DNA from: Mucilaginibacter pedocola
Lineage (GTDB): Bacteria > Bacteroidota > Bacteroidia > Sphingobacteriales > Sphingobacteriaceae
Assembly (NCBI RefSeq): GCF_002013915.1
Contig: NZ_MBTF01000001.1
Coordinates: 310,001 to 374,000 of the forward strand
Length of the DNA stretch: 64,000 bases
Direction: 5' to 3'
The position numbers were made by a program, and so were the translations under genes. The notes beneath the pieces were generated by a model, which had not been told where the DNA came from, searched no databases, and was given only the letters and a program-made list of their open reading frames with translations. Shown here piece after piece: positions 16,613 to 24,998 of this stretch; the stretch's first letter is position 1, and each line of letters opens with the position of its first letter.

Positions 16613-19033
16613 TTAATACTTCACCTGTAAAGTCATGTAATACGCCCTGGGGTCCGACGGTAAAATGCCCGGACCGGGGTAGCCATCGGCGCGGCGGGTA
16701 AAGTACTTGGCGTTGGCCAAATTGTTTACACTGCCCGATAGCGTGAACCATTTCCAGTTATAGCTGGCGCTCAGGTCCATTACTTTATAGGCCGGTACCA
16801 CGCCATCTATCGCCCTCGGCGAAAACTCAGCATTAGTAGCATCCGAATATTGCTTGCCCACATACGAGAATTGGTAGCTTACATCGAATCTTTTATTGCC
16901 AAATGACAAACCTGTTCGGAACAGTACCGGCGGAACAAATTCCACCAAATTATCGGGTTTTACCGAAGCGTCCTGGCTGTTGATGTATCTGGCATCTATC
17001 AGCGCGAAGTTGGTGTATACCGATAGCTTGTATTTGCTGGTGCCTTGCGATATGGCTTTTAATATATCCGCTTCCACCAAGCTCTCCAAACCTATATTGC
17101 GGCTGTCGCCAATGTTTTTGCGTAGGCGGTAGGTCTCTAAACCGTCGGGGCTCTTTACGTTTACTGACCCTATGCGTTTGTTGTATTTGAGGTAGAACAC
17201 GCTCACATCGTAACGCATAAAGCTGTTCACATTGCCGCGCACGCCGCCATCAATGGTGTAGCCGCGCTCGTCGGTTAGTAAAGAATCTACACGGGCGTTG
17301 CGGTTAAGTACGCGGATATCGTTAAAGTTTACCGAACGATAGTTTTGCGATATGTTGCCGTATATCTCCACACCATTCACAGGCTTGTACGATGTACCCA
17401 CACCGAAGAATACGAATGAACGGTTGTTCACCTTGTTCTCGTAATTCTGGATATAATAAAAATCGGGGTAGGGGCTGCTGCGGGTGGTGTAGTAACCATT
17501 TGCCTTGGTAGAGATGAACTCGAACCTTGCACCGGGTGTAACGCTCCACTTATCAGTCAGCTGGAAAATGTTTTCTGTAAATACTGCTACATTAGTACCG
17601 GGGAAGGTATAGTTGGAACTGCTGGGGAAAGCGCCTGTAAAATTAAAATCGGGGCCGCTTCCTGCATCCGATGCGCCTTGCGAGCGCAAGGTTTTGCCTT
17701 TGTAAACACGCACACCTGTAAGTAAACTATTAGTTTGCGTGCCGCCCAAATTGTATTGGTGCAACAGGCGTAGTTCCGAGCCGTAGTTGCTGTAGTGGTC
17801 GCTTAGCTGGTCGCGCGGGCCACCCGGATCGGGGCGGTCAATGTAATCTAATATGCCCAGTGCTTTGCGGCCGGCATCTAAATGGTAGCTGCGCCAGTTA
17901 ATTTTGGTTTTCTCGCCCAGGCGGTAATCAAAACTGATGCTGGCAAGGTTCCAGTTCACTTTGAACCAGTTGCGGTCGCGCACGCTTTGGCTTGGGTCCG
18001 CGGCAAAATCGGCATCGGTTAGGCCGCCGGGCAGTTTGGCCAGGTAATACATGTAGGTGTATTCGCCGGTAATTTTCAGCCTGTCGGTAAGCGCATAATC
18101 TAAGTGGATGTAAGCACCGTCCTGCGTAAAATGGCTATTGGGGCGCCAGCCATCACCTCGTTTATGCTGATAATAGGCGTAATAATTCAGTTTTTTAACC
18201 GTACCGCCTATGCTATTGAAGGTATTGAAGAAGCCGAACGAGCCAGCGGTTTGCCTGCTTGTAATTTCAAGCGGCTTGTTGGCGGGACCCTTCTTCATCT
18301 GGAAGTTTATCAACCCGCCGAACTGTGTGCCGTATTGCAGGCTTGCCGCACCACGAATGATCTCGATACGGTCGACCGCCTCGGTAGTAGGCGTATAATA
18401 ACTTTCGGGATAGCCGAGGGCATCGGCGCTGATATCGTACCCGTTTTGGCGGGTATTGAAGTTGGATACACGGCTGGGGTTTAACCCGCGGCCGCCAATG
18501 CCTAACTGTAAACCGCCACCATCGTACTCGATGATGTTGATGCCCGCAGCGCGGCTGTATATCTGGCGAGTGTTGTTGGTGGCAAGGTTAGCGTTAAGGT
18601 TGGCCACGTTTATTACTTCGGTTTTCTTCCCGGCATAAATAGCAGTTCCTTCTACTTGGCGCAGGTTGCCCGAGGCTTGTTTAAAGGCTGTATCCTGCAC
18701 GGTAACTTCAGCCAGTTCGCGTGCGCTTTTTTCCTTAAGACCTATTGCTAAAAATGTATTAGCATCGAGTTTTATCTTTTTGCGGTAGGTTTCAAAACCC
18801 ATCAGTTCTGCCTGTAGCTCATAATTACCAGGGTTGAGCAATGCGAATGCGAAGGCGCCGCTCGCATCGCTAATGGTTTTTAAATTGCCGGGCTGTAGGG
18901 TTATAGTAGCCCCTGCAACGGGCCCGCCATTGCCTTTAAGCGTACCGCTAAGCTGCAGGTTCTGCGCGAAGGCGTCGCAGGCAGTAAGGGTAAAAAGAAC
19001 AGTGATTATAAATTGAAAAATTTTAGTTTTCAT
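16613..19033 (-). CDS. TonB-dependent outer-membrane receptor, FecA-like
   Basis: 806 residues from ATG 19033, which overlaps the HTTM stop codon as ATGA, implying translational coupling. A signal peptide (FIITVLFTLTACDAFAQ) is followed by a carboxypeptidase-like beta domain (LSGTLKGNGGPVAGATITL, about 25-105), a plug (EVTVQDT..., then GGRGLNPSRVSNFNTRQNGYDI and DRIEIIRGAASLQYGTQFGGLINF, about 115-250) and a 22-strand-type barrel ending in the aromatic-rich DPRAYYMTLQVKY. The plug and barrel resemble Fe(III)-dicitrate/siderophore receptors. It is the last gene of the DUF4856-imelysin-HTTM operon. The substrate is unproven; iron or another metal complex is likely. Confidence 0.87.
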   Translation of the reverse strand: MKTKIFQFIITVLFTLTACDAFAQNLQLSGTLKGNGGPVAGATITLQPGNLKTISDASGAFAFALLNPGNYELQAELMGFETYRKKIKLDANTFLAIGLKEKSARELAEVTVQDTAFKQASGNLRQVEGTAIYAGKKTEVINVANLNANLATNNTRQIYSRAAGINIIEYDGGGLQLGIGGRGLNPSRVSNFNTRQNGYDISADALGYPESYYTPTTEAVDRIEIIRGAASLQYGTQFGGLINFQMKKGPANKPLEITSRQTAGSFGFFNTFNSIGGTVKKLNYYAYYQHKRGDGWRPNSHFTQDGAYIHLDYALTDRLKITGEYTYMYYLAKLPGGLTDADFAADPSQSVRDRNWFKVNWNLASISFDYRLGEKTKINWRSYHLDAGRKALGILDYIDRPDPGGPRDQLSDHYSNYGSELRLLHQYNLGGTQTNSLLTGVRVYKGKTLRSQGASDAGSGPDFNFTGAFPSSSNYTFPGTNVAVFTENIFQLTDKWSVTPGARFEFISTKANGYYTTRSSPYPDFYYIQNYENKVNNRSFVFFGVGTSYKPVNGVEIYGNISQNYRSVNFNDIRVLNRNARVDSLLTDERGYTIDGGVRGNVNSFMRYDVSVFYLKYNKRIGSVNVKSPDGLETYRLRKNIGDSRNIGLESLVEADILKAISQGTSKYKLSVYTNFALIDARYINSQDASVKPDNLVEFVPPVLFRTGLSFGNKRFDVSYQFSYVGKQYSDATNAEFSPRAIDGVVPAYKVMDLSASYNWKWFTLSGSVNNLANAKYFTRRADGYPGPGILPSDPRAYYMTLQVKY

Positions 19034-20364
19034 GGTTTGGAATAAGGTAAAACCCAACTGTAGTGCCGCCAGTTAAGCGGCTGCGCAGCCATGTTAACGG
19101 TAGTATCTACAAAAGGCCTGGAGCGTTCGCCATTGAGGGCAACATAAACCTGGGCATAAACGGCGGGCTCTTTTATCCCGCGTTGGGCGTAAACATCGGC
19201 CAGGTGATGGGCGTAGCGCAATATCATATCGGGCTGGGTGCTCATCATTTTATCTTGCAGGGGCGTTAAAAATTCGCGGTTATCTACTTCGTAGCTTTTA
19301 CCTGTGGATGGTTCTTTAACGGTAAAAAAGGTATTGCCCGATTTTTCCATCAGCATTACCCGCCACGAGAAGCGGTAACCTTCTTCGTACCAAAACAAAT
19401 GGCCGGGGTAGGCCAAGTACCGCATTGGCACGGCTATCTGCACCAAAAAGTAAAGTCCGAAAATGAGCGGTAGTACCATCTCTAGCTGCATAGGATAATG
19501 GTAAATAAGCCTGCGCCCGATGCCTGTATTGCCGGTAAAGTAGTTGAGTAGTTTTTGATGATACGTAGAACTGAAGAAAGCAAAGCTGCACACCATCATT
19601 ACGTAAGGGAACATCCCTATGCCCGGGAAAAATATAGCAGTAGAAATATGGAAACCCAGTACAAAAATATAGTAGGCTATCGGGCGTGTTTTACGGTTGA
19701 TAAGAAAAAATGCAATAAACAGATCGTATACCGCACCGAACCAACTGAACAGGTAAGCCACCCATGTTTTGTACATTAGCGCGCCCACAATAGGCAAATG
19801 GCTTTTAGCAGGCAACCATATTTTCATGGGGATGGCCTGCAGTAGCCAGTCAGGGTTAAGTTTGGCAATGCCTGCAAAAAAGTAAACAATGCCCACCTGT
19901 AAACGAATGATGCCAATAGTCCACAAAGGCACCTGCGTGCGTTTCAGCTTTGGCCAGATGCGCACATCGAGTGATAAATACCTATTTGCGGGCAACCATA
20001 TCAGCAGGAAACTTACCAGGCTGATAAAGTAATAGTGGTTGAGGTAGTTGGTAACGTCTATCAGTTCTACGTAGGTAAAGGCAACAAAAAATAACATGGT
20101 TGCCAGCCTGTAAAAAAGCCCGAGGATGATCAGTGCAGTACATAGCGCAATAAGCCCGAAAATTACGTGCATACCCATTGCCCCGAACGGGTGAACCCAT
20201 TCGAAACCCATATAGGTGAAGTAGAATTTCGGTGCTACGTATTGCTGAGTTATCCAGCCGTTGGCCCAAAAACGGATAGTGCCTGCAAGCATCATCAACC
20301 CAAAAAGTATCCGGAAAGTTACTAATGGGGCAATGGATACAGGGCGCTGCAATTGTTTAAACAT
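19030..20364 (-). CDS. HTTM protein, vitamin-K-dependent gamma-carboxylase homologue
   Basis: 444 residues. Several membrane helices in the first 300 residues (e.g. VTFRILFGLMMLAGTI, ALIILGLFYRLATMLFFVAF) are followed by a C-terminal beta domain. The signature YFFAGIAKLNPDWL places K168 at the position of the catalytic base Lys218 of human gamma-glutamyl carboxylase, and YLNHYYF (His110) matches the conserved His region. The C-terminal part WYEEGYRFSWRVML and QPDMILRYAHHLADVY also fits the family. A Glu carboxylase activity is inference from homology; bacteria of this group make menaquinone, which could serve as cofactor. Three bases separate it from the imelysin gene and it overlaps the receptor gene. 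Confidence 0.82.
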   Translation of the reverse strand: MFKQLQRPVSIAPLVTFRILFGLMMLAGTIRFWANGWITQQYVAPKFYFTYMGFEWVHPFGAMGMHVIFGLIALCTALIILGLFYRLATMLFFVAFTYVELIDVTNYLNHYYFISLVSFLLIWLPANRYLSLDVRIWPKLKRTQVPLWTIGIIRLQVGIVYFFAGIAKLNPDWLLQAIPMKIWLPAKSHLPIVGALMYKTWVAYLFSWFGAVYDLFIAFFLINRKTRPIAYYIFVLGFHISTAIFFPGIGMFPYVMMVCSFAFFSSTYHQKLLNYFTGNTGIGRRLIYHYPMQLEMVLPLIFGLYFLVQIAVPMRYLAYPGHLFWYEEGYRFSWRVMLMEKSGNTFFTVKEPSTGKSYEVDNREFLTPLQDKMMSTQPDMILRYAHHLADVYAQRGIKEPAVYAQVYVALNGERSRPFVDTTVNMAAQPLNWRHYSWVLPYSKP

Positions 20365-20367
20365 CCT

Positions 20368-21465
20368 TTAGTCGCCGTCGGTATCCTGGTAAGTAATGCG
20401 TACGCCTGTTGCTGATGCTACGTCGGTTTTAATCAGCGTAAGCAATATCTGTATCTCGCGGTAAGCGGCTTCTATCTCAGGCTTTTTTGTTGTCATTGAG
20501 GTGGTGTACGGATCAGGTACTGCACGCAGGGCGCTCAATGCTTTATCAAACTGCGCCATTACATCGCTGTTCAGCGTCTGTTTGCTCAGCGATACCACAT
20601 AATCAGACATGCCTTTGCCGCTACCGCCGCCGTTGTACATATTTTTAAGGGCTGTAAGGTTCTCTGTTGCCAGTGCTACCGATATACCTGTGTTAAAACC
20701 TTCGGTATTGTTGGGGTACTGCGTACCGCCCGATTGCTTGCCAAATGGCCAGCCAATGCGTGGGCCTTTCAGTTGATCCATCTCGAAAGCGAACTGGTTG
20801 ATGAGGAAAGCAATAGGGCTGCCTGAATCTGACCGTGTGTTGGCAATAAACGTAGCACGGTAAGTGTTTTTCCAGCCGTTTAAAACGGTGCTTACCCTGG
20901 TTTTCATTGCGCTTACAATGTCCTGTACATATTTTTTGCGATTGGTAGCGGTTGTGCCTGTAAAATCGGTAACTGCATGCGGGTTAAACAGCAGGTAATC
21001 TAAAGCAGGCAGGCCTTGCTGCGATATACTAGCATTCGCACTCAAGTCGTAAGTGCCGCGTAATATATTACCTTCTATAACCGCCGAATCAGTAGGGAAG
21101 GTGTTGACAAAGTTATTGAACAAGGCCGTTTCTGCCGGGCCGAACTGATCTACCGATACATCTTCAAAACGCAGGTAGGTATCTTTAAAAACGGTTTTTA
21201 ATGCTGCCTGTGTGGTGGCATTTGGCGTAGCCAAAAAGGTGTTTACAGAGGTTTCTAGCGCTGTCGCCTGGGTTTGCAGGTTGGTATATGCCGGTATGAT
21301 GAGGGCATCGGCATAGTTGGTAAGCATTGCCGTTTTATCGAAACCCGTTGGGTTAGTAGGCTCGGGTGTGCCGCCACCGCCACCTTTTGAACATGCAATA
21401 ACGAATGTAGCTACTGCTAATACCGTAGCTGCCGCGGCAGCCATTTTACGGTTCAATTTGATCAT
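20368..21465 (-). CDS. Imelysin-family (M75-like) lipoprotein
   Basis: 365 residues. The lipoprotein signal ends TFVIAC (Cys25), followed by a Gly-rich linker typical of surface-exposed Bacteroidota lipoproteins. The rest is mostly helical: MLTNYADALIIPAYTNLQ, RFEDVSVDQFGPAETALFNNFVNTFPTDS, then GLPALDYLLFN and GPRIGWPFGKQSGG. This matches imelysin-like iron-associated proteins (IrpA/EfeM relatives). The family GxHxxE signature is replaced by GLPALD, so the usual His and Glu are absent. It sits between DUF4856 and HTTM genes in the same operon. A metal-binding or receptor-partner role is inferred. Confidence 0.83.
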   Translation of the reverse strand: MIKLNRKMAAAAATVLAVATFVIACSKGGGGGTPEPTNPTGFDKTAMLTNYADALIIPAYTNLQTQATALETSVNTFLATPNATTQAALKTVFKDTYLRFEDVSVDQFGPAETALFNNFVNTFPTDSAVIEGNILRGTYDLSANASISQQGLPALDYLLFNPHAVTDFTGTTATNRKKYVQDIVSAMKTRVSTVLNGWKNTYRATFIANTRSDSGSPIAFLINQFAFEMDQLKGPRIGWPFGKQSGGTQYPNNTEGFNTGISVALATENLTALKNMYNGGGSGKGMSDYVVSLSKQTLNSDVMAQFDKALSALRAVPDPYTTSMTTKKPEIEAAYREIQILLTLIKTDVASATGVRITYQDTDGD

Positions 21466-21494
21466 GATTGAAGGAGTTTTTTATGAACAAACAA

Positions 21495-21525
21495 GCTCTT
21501 TGGCGGATAATTACCACCAAAGAGC
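21495..21525 (-). other. Intercistronic hairpin between DUF4856 and imelysin genes
   Basis: GCTCTTTGG (21495-21503) pairs with CCAAAGAGC (21517-21525), extended by two more base pairs after one mismatch, with a 7-nt loop. On the transcribed (minus) strand no clear T run follows, so it may be a partial terminator or an RNA-stabilising stem that sets more DUF4856 mRNA than downstream mRNA. Confidence 0.6.
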
Positions 21526-21555
21526 CCGAAAATTTAGAAGATATGCGTTTGTTGA

Positions 21556-22662
21556 TTACAAACCGTAAGTAGCCTTTAATATAGTTTGCGCCTGCACCAA
21601 TTTGGTAAAGCCCGCCTCATTAATTAAAGTGTAGAAGTTTGTATCAAAAATTGCTTTCAGGGTAGCGTAATCAGCAGCGTTTAATTTACTGCGGGTAGAG
21701 CGGTATTTAAGCGAGTGGATGAAACCAAAACCTTCTGACAAAGCGTGGAACTGTGTGGCAAAATTGCCAACATTCACCGAGTTGGTAGGGATGGTAGAGT
21801 ACTCTAAAGCCGCAGCAGCGTTCAGTTGCTCCCATTTATCCTGAATGATCTCGGCCTGTGCTTTTACAACTGCATAGTCGCGGCTGCCAATAGCAGCACG
21901 GCCTTTCAGGAACGCGCCGAAGATGATCTCGCCTGCTTGTATAGCTTTTCCACGCTCGGCCAGGTACCCCCCCCACAGTAACGGACGGTTAGCGTCGGTA
22001 TTAGCGTAAGTTTTATTGAAATCGTAATCGATAGGTACGCCTAAGTTACCAAATGCTTCGTCCCAGGCACGGGTCATGGCGGTACCACCATCAGCTACGG
22101 TTTTGTTATCAAGGGTAGATACGTTGGTTAACAAAGTCATTGCTTCTTTAAAGTATAAAGCGCCCATCATGCCTTTTGCAACCGCCTGGTTAGATTCTAA
22201 ACCGGTTGCGCCCACAAGCCTTTTAGTAGTTCCGCTGGTATAAATACCTGCAGTACCGTTTGTTGCTGCAACGGTATTGCTGTTACTGTTGGTAGCTTGA
22301 GTAGCAAAGTGGCCGCGGAAGTAATCTGCTTCTGCAGTTTTCTCAACCAAAGTAACACCTGATGTATTCAGTGTAGCATCTGCAAAAACGTTGTTCTTGT
22401 TGTCGAGCATATCATTCGCTTTTTGCGCGGTGATAACAGTGTTGTTAGCCGTACCCAGGAAGCTGTTTAGCTCGGCACCCATTCTTACGCGCTGGTTAGC
22501 TTTTAGGTAGGCTGCGCCGGTAAAGTTGTAGGTAGTAGGTACAGTGTAAGGCAAAATAGTTTCGCCTTCGGGCGTGGTGTTTTTGTCTTTTTTGCAAGCC
22601 GTTAGTGCCAGTAATGAGCCTGTTAGTGAGAATAAAAAGGCTTTGGTAAATACTTTCTTCAT
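21556..22662 (-). CDS. DUF4856 lipoprotein, first gene of metal-uptake operon
   Basis: 368 residues. The lipoprotein signal ends LLALTAC (Cys23), followed by KKDKNTTPEGE and then the DUF4856 pattern (YNFTGAAYLKANQRVRMGAELNSF, KMMGALYFKEAM-like helices, WDEAFGNLGVP, GGYLAERGKAIQAGEIIFGAFLKGRAA, FGFIHSLKY). It is predicted to be surface-exposed and helical; the biochemical role is unknown. It is the promoter-proximal gene of the operon leading to imelysin, HTTM and TonB receptor. A G8 homopolymer on the coding strand (21967-21974) lies in the middle of the gene and could slip. Family call good; function inferred from context. Confidence 0.8.
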   Translation of the reverse strand: MKKVFTKAFLFSLTGSLLALTACKKDKNTTPEGETILPYTVPTTYNFTGAAYLKANQRVRMGAELNSFLGTANNTVITAQKANDMLDNKNNVFADATLNTSGVTLVEKTAEADYFRGHFATQATNSNSNTVAATNGTAGIYTSGTTKRLVGATGLESNQAVAKGMMGALYFKEAMTLLTNVSTLDNKTVADGGTAMTRAWDEAFGNLGVPIDYDFNKTYANTDANRPLLWGGYLAERGKAIQAGEIIFGAFLKGRAAIGSRDYAVVKAQAEIIQDKWEQLNAAAALEYSTIPTNSVNVGNFATQFHALSEGFGFIHSLKYRSTRSKLNAADYATLKAIFDTNFYTLINEAGFTKLVQAQTILKATYGL

Positions 22663-22731
22663 TTGTTCGATGTTTGTTTTTGTAATTGTGCTGTTTGTTG
22701 TTTTTAATTAATTTGATTCTAAACACAGGGG

Positions 22732-22764
22732 CAAATCTATAAAAATAAGTCTTATTTAGACTAA
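22732..22764 (-). promoter_or_regulatory. Promoter and candidate metal-regulator operator of the DUF4856 operon
   Basis: On the minus strand TAGATTTG (22732-22739) is an exact -7 element. Directly upstream, TAAGTCTTATTTAGACTAA (22746-22764, plus-strand reading) is a 19-bp near-palindrome with 14 of 18 paired positions matching. Its size and TTAG/CTAA ends recall DtxR/IdeR-type boxes. Placed between -7 and -33, it would repress when bound. Which regulator binds is inference. Confidence 0.55.
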
Positions 22765-22886
22765 TTATTGATAATTACTGTCGTTGCGTTTCAGAAAAGT
22801 GTAGGGTTGCTTGTTGCAGGAAAAATATTTTCAACCTCAAACTATTGGAGGTGAGCGGCGTTTGCTCTACATATCAACCTTAGACT

Positions 22887-23060
22887 ATGAATAACTTTTT
22901 CAGGGGAATTATTGCTGCATACGGCGCAAAGAAACTTGGTGGCGGCTGCTTTTCAACCGTTATTATCTTTATTATCATTTGGGTATTGCTGGGCAAATGC
23001 AATAACGAATCGCGCGCAAGCACACAACCTGTGCACCCAACAGTGGTGGTTGGCAAATAA
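22887..23060 (+). CDS. Small 57-residue membrane protein
   Basis: ATG 22887 to TAA 23060 encodes MNNFFRGIIAAYGAKKLGGG followed by CFSTVIIFIIIWVLLGKCN and a polar tail ending in TVVVGK. There is one clear membrane helix (about 22-36) preceded by a Lys/Gly-rich amphipathic stretch and flanked by two Cys. The good helix, the sensible termini and the exact fit between the operon promoter and the convergent kinase stop (4 bp away) support a real gene. No function is known to me. A membrane-anchored small regulator or assembly factor is possible. Confidence 0.6.
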   Translation: MNNFFRGIIAAYGAKKLGGGCFSTVIIFIIIWVLLGKCNNESRASTQPVHPTVVVGK

Positions 23061-23063
23061 TAG

Positions 23064-24752
23064 CTATTGCCCTATTACGATCAGGTCTTTTTTACTGAGC
23101 CAACCCCGGCTTGTTTCGCCATTTTTATTGGTGAACACTACGTAAATAAAGCCATCGCGCTCTTCCAGTGCACGCAGTCGGGCGTTGTCCCATTGGGTAA
23201 TGTAGGCGTTGCGCTTGGTGCCGGCATCGGGCTTGTTGTAAAAGTAGGCGTAGGTAGTGAATAGAGAATATACTTTACCGGTACCGCTGCTTTTGGCCGG
23301 TTCCGATGGTGTTGCAGGTGGGGTAGGCTTTGGTTTGGCAGGTGTTTTTACCGCTACCTTTTTTGCGGTGTCCTTCTTTGGTTTTTTGTGCACCGCCAAA
23401 GTTTCGGGTTTTGTTTCGGGTTTCTTCACCACCGCTTCCGAATCTTTTTTCGGCTCGACTACAGGTTTATCTTCAACTTCTGTATCCCTGTCGGGTTTTA
23501 TTTCAGCCTGCTTATCAGGCTTGGTTTTATAGCCCGATGTGGTATCCGTTGCAGGTTGCGATACCCCCGCAACTTTGGGTTTAAACAGGTAGCGCCCTGC
23601 CAAGCCGCCTACGATAAGCATCAGTAAAGCAATTACCAATATGGGGGCTTTGGATGTTTTCCTGTCAGTTGCTGATGGAGGAACGAATGCTGGCGTTGCT
23701 GGCTTTGCCTGTGCAGCGGCAGTCCGTTTTAATTCCTCCACCTGCGATGATAAACTGCTATTCTTTTCCTGCTCGGCTTTTAGCAGGCCTTTCAGATTGG
23801 CGTTCTCATTCTCCAATATCAGTGTGCCTTCGGTATTGGTTTTTACCGTTAGCACGCTGTTTTGTATGGCCTGCCGTAGTTCGGTGCCATCGGTGAAGCG
23901 CTCGGCTGGGTTCTTTTGCAGGCATTTGTAAATAATAGTAAGCAGCCATTCGGGTACCTGCATTTCGCGTTGGCGCTGTTCGTCGGGCCAATTCAGAGGC
24001 ATGTTTTTTTCGCGTAGTGCCAGCAGGTTGGGTGGTTCCTGCTCCAAATGCTCTATCATTACCGTGTTGCGGGCAGTTTGGCTGTCGCTGTTCAGTTTAA
24101 AGGGAACGGTGCCTGCCAGCAATTCGTACAGAATGATACCGTAACTGTACACATCGCTTTGGGGCAGTAAGTTCCCTTCGCTTTGTTCGGGTGCCATAAA
24201 CTCTACGGCACCGGCTTGCCGCAGGCTGCTGCGGCGCTGCTCGTCGGTCATGATGGCGAGGCCGAAATCCAGCAATACGTAGTTACCCGTATTGGTATTA
24301 AATTTTACGTTGTTGCTTTTGATGTCGCCGTGTTTTACACCTACTTTGTGGCAATGGCTCAGCGCATTGGCTAATTGGTAGGCAACTTTTATAGCTTCGG
24401 GGACGGTAAAAACGGGCGTATCTTTTTCGGTGAGCAGTTCGGCAAGGTCGGGGCCTTCAATAAACTCCATTTCGATATAGGGGAGCGAGCCGCTTTCGGT
24501 AATGCCACTGCTAAGTATCTTCACCACGTTAGGGTTCGATACTTGATTCACTTTTTTCAGCTTCTCTACCTCATTCATAAAATCGTGGTAGTGCTTGTCG
24601 TCGTCGCTCTCGGCAGCAATAGGGGTGGGCAGCAGCTTCACGGCCACATATATCTCGCCAATACGCTTGCCCTTGTATACCGAACCCTGGCCACCGGTGT
24701 GCAGCGCCCCCATGTTCTCGAGCCCTTTTGTTATCGTAAAAACTTTCCCCAT
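23064..24752 (-). CDS. Membrane-anchored Ser/Thr protein kinase with C-terminal SH3-like domain
   Basis: 562 residues. The kinase domain is at about 10-290: Gly-rich loop GALHTGGQGSVYKG, ATP Lys39 (VAVKLL), catalytic loop HGDIKSNN (H141, D143, N147) and DFG (162-164), then APEQSEG. The Arg before the catalytic Asp is Gly, so it is a non-RD kinase whose activity may not need loop phosphorylation. A coiled coil (NANLKGLLKAEQEKNSSLSSQ, about 320-345), one membrane helix (ILVIALLMLIVGGLAG, about 372-388), a long Lys/Pro/Glu linker and an SH3-like domain (VYSLFTTYAYFY... SRGWLSKKDL) follow. The outside domain could sense cell-wall ligands. Confidence 0.85.
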   Translation of the reverse strand: MGKVFTITKGLENMGALHTGGQGSVYKGKRIGEIYVAVKLLPTPIAAESDDDKHYHDFMNEVEKLKKVNQVSNPNVVKILSSGITESGSLPYIEMEFIEGPDLAELLTEKDTPVFTVPEAIKVAYQLANALSHCHKVGVKHGDIKSNNVKFNTNTGNYVLLDFGLAIMTDEQRRSSLRQAGAVEFMAPEQSEGNLLPQSDVYSYGIILYELLAGTVPFKLNSDSQTARNTVMIEHLEQEPPNLLALREKNMPLNWPDEQRQREMQVPEWLLTIIYKCLQKNPAERFTDGTELRQAIQNSVLTVKTNTEGTLILENENANLKGLLKAEQEKNSSLSSQVEELKRTAAAQAKPATPAFVPPSATDRKTSKAPILVIALLMLIVGGLAGRYLFKPKVAGVSQPATDTTSGYKTKPDKQAEIKPDRDTEVEDKPVVEPKKDSEAVVKKPETKPETLAVHKKPKKDTAKKVAVKTPAKPKPTPPATPSEPAKSSGTGKVYSLFTTYAYFYNKPDAGTKRNAYITQWDNARLRALEERDGFIYVVFTNKNGETSRGWLSKKDLIVIGQ

Positions 24753-24782
24753 GTAGTATGCCTTAGCCTGAAAATACGCTCC

Positions 24783-24813
24783 TAAATATATCCAACTGAA
24801 AACTTAGCTGCAA
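24783..24813 (-). promoter_or_regulatory. Probable promoter of the Ser/Thr kinase
   Basis: Reading the minus strand, TTG (24811-24813), a 20-nt spacer and TATATTTA (24783-24790) match the Bacteroidota consensus except for the last base. It lies 31 bp ahead of the kinase ATG. Confidence 0.4.
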
Positions 24814-24998
24814 GCAAATAGTTTGCCTGCGAATATAATATTAGAGCAGGGGCAGGGCTACGAGGTTTAACAGCCGATGTGGTTATTTATGAGTTGCAAT
24901 TACATAACATCGCAAATACAGCAGGCTAACAAAAAAATGCTACCTTTTGCAGTGTAATTTTAAATGCATTTATATCCCGAAAGCAAATACAAAACACA

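Noticed and set aside
22912..23145. 77-residue plus-strand frame overlapping the kinase end
   Set aside because: It runs out of frame through the better-supported 57-residue protein and into the kinase gene, with no sensible features.
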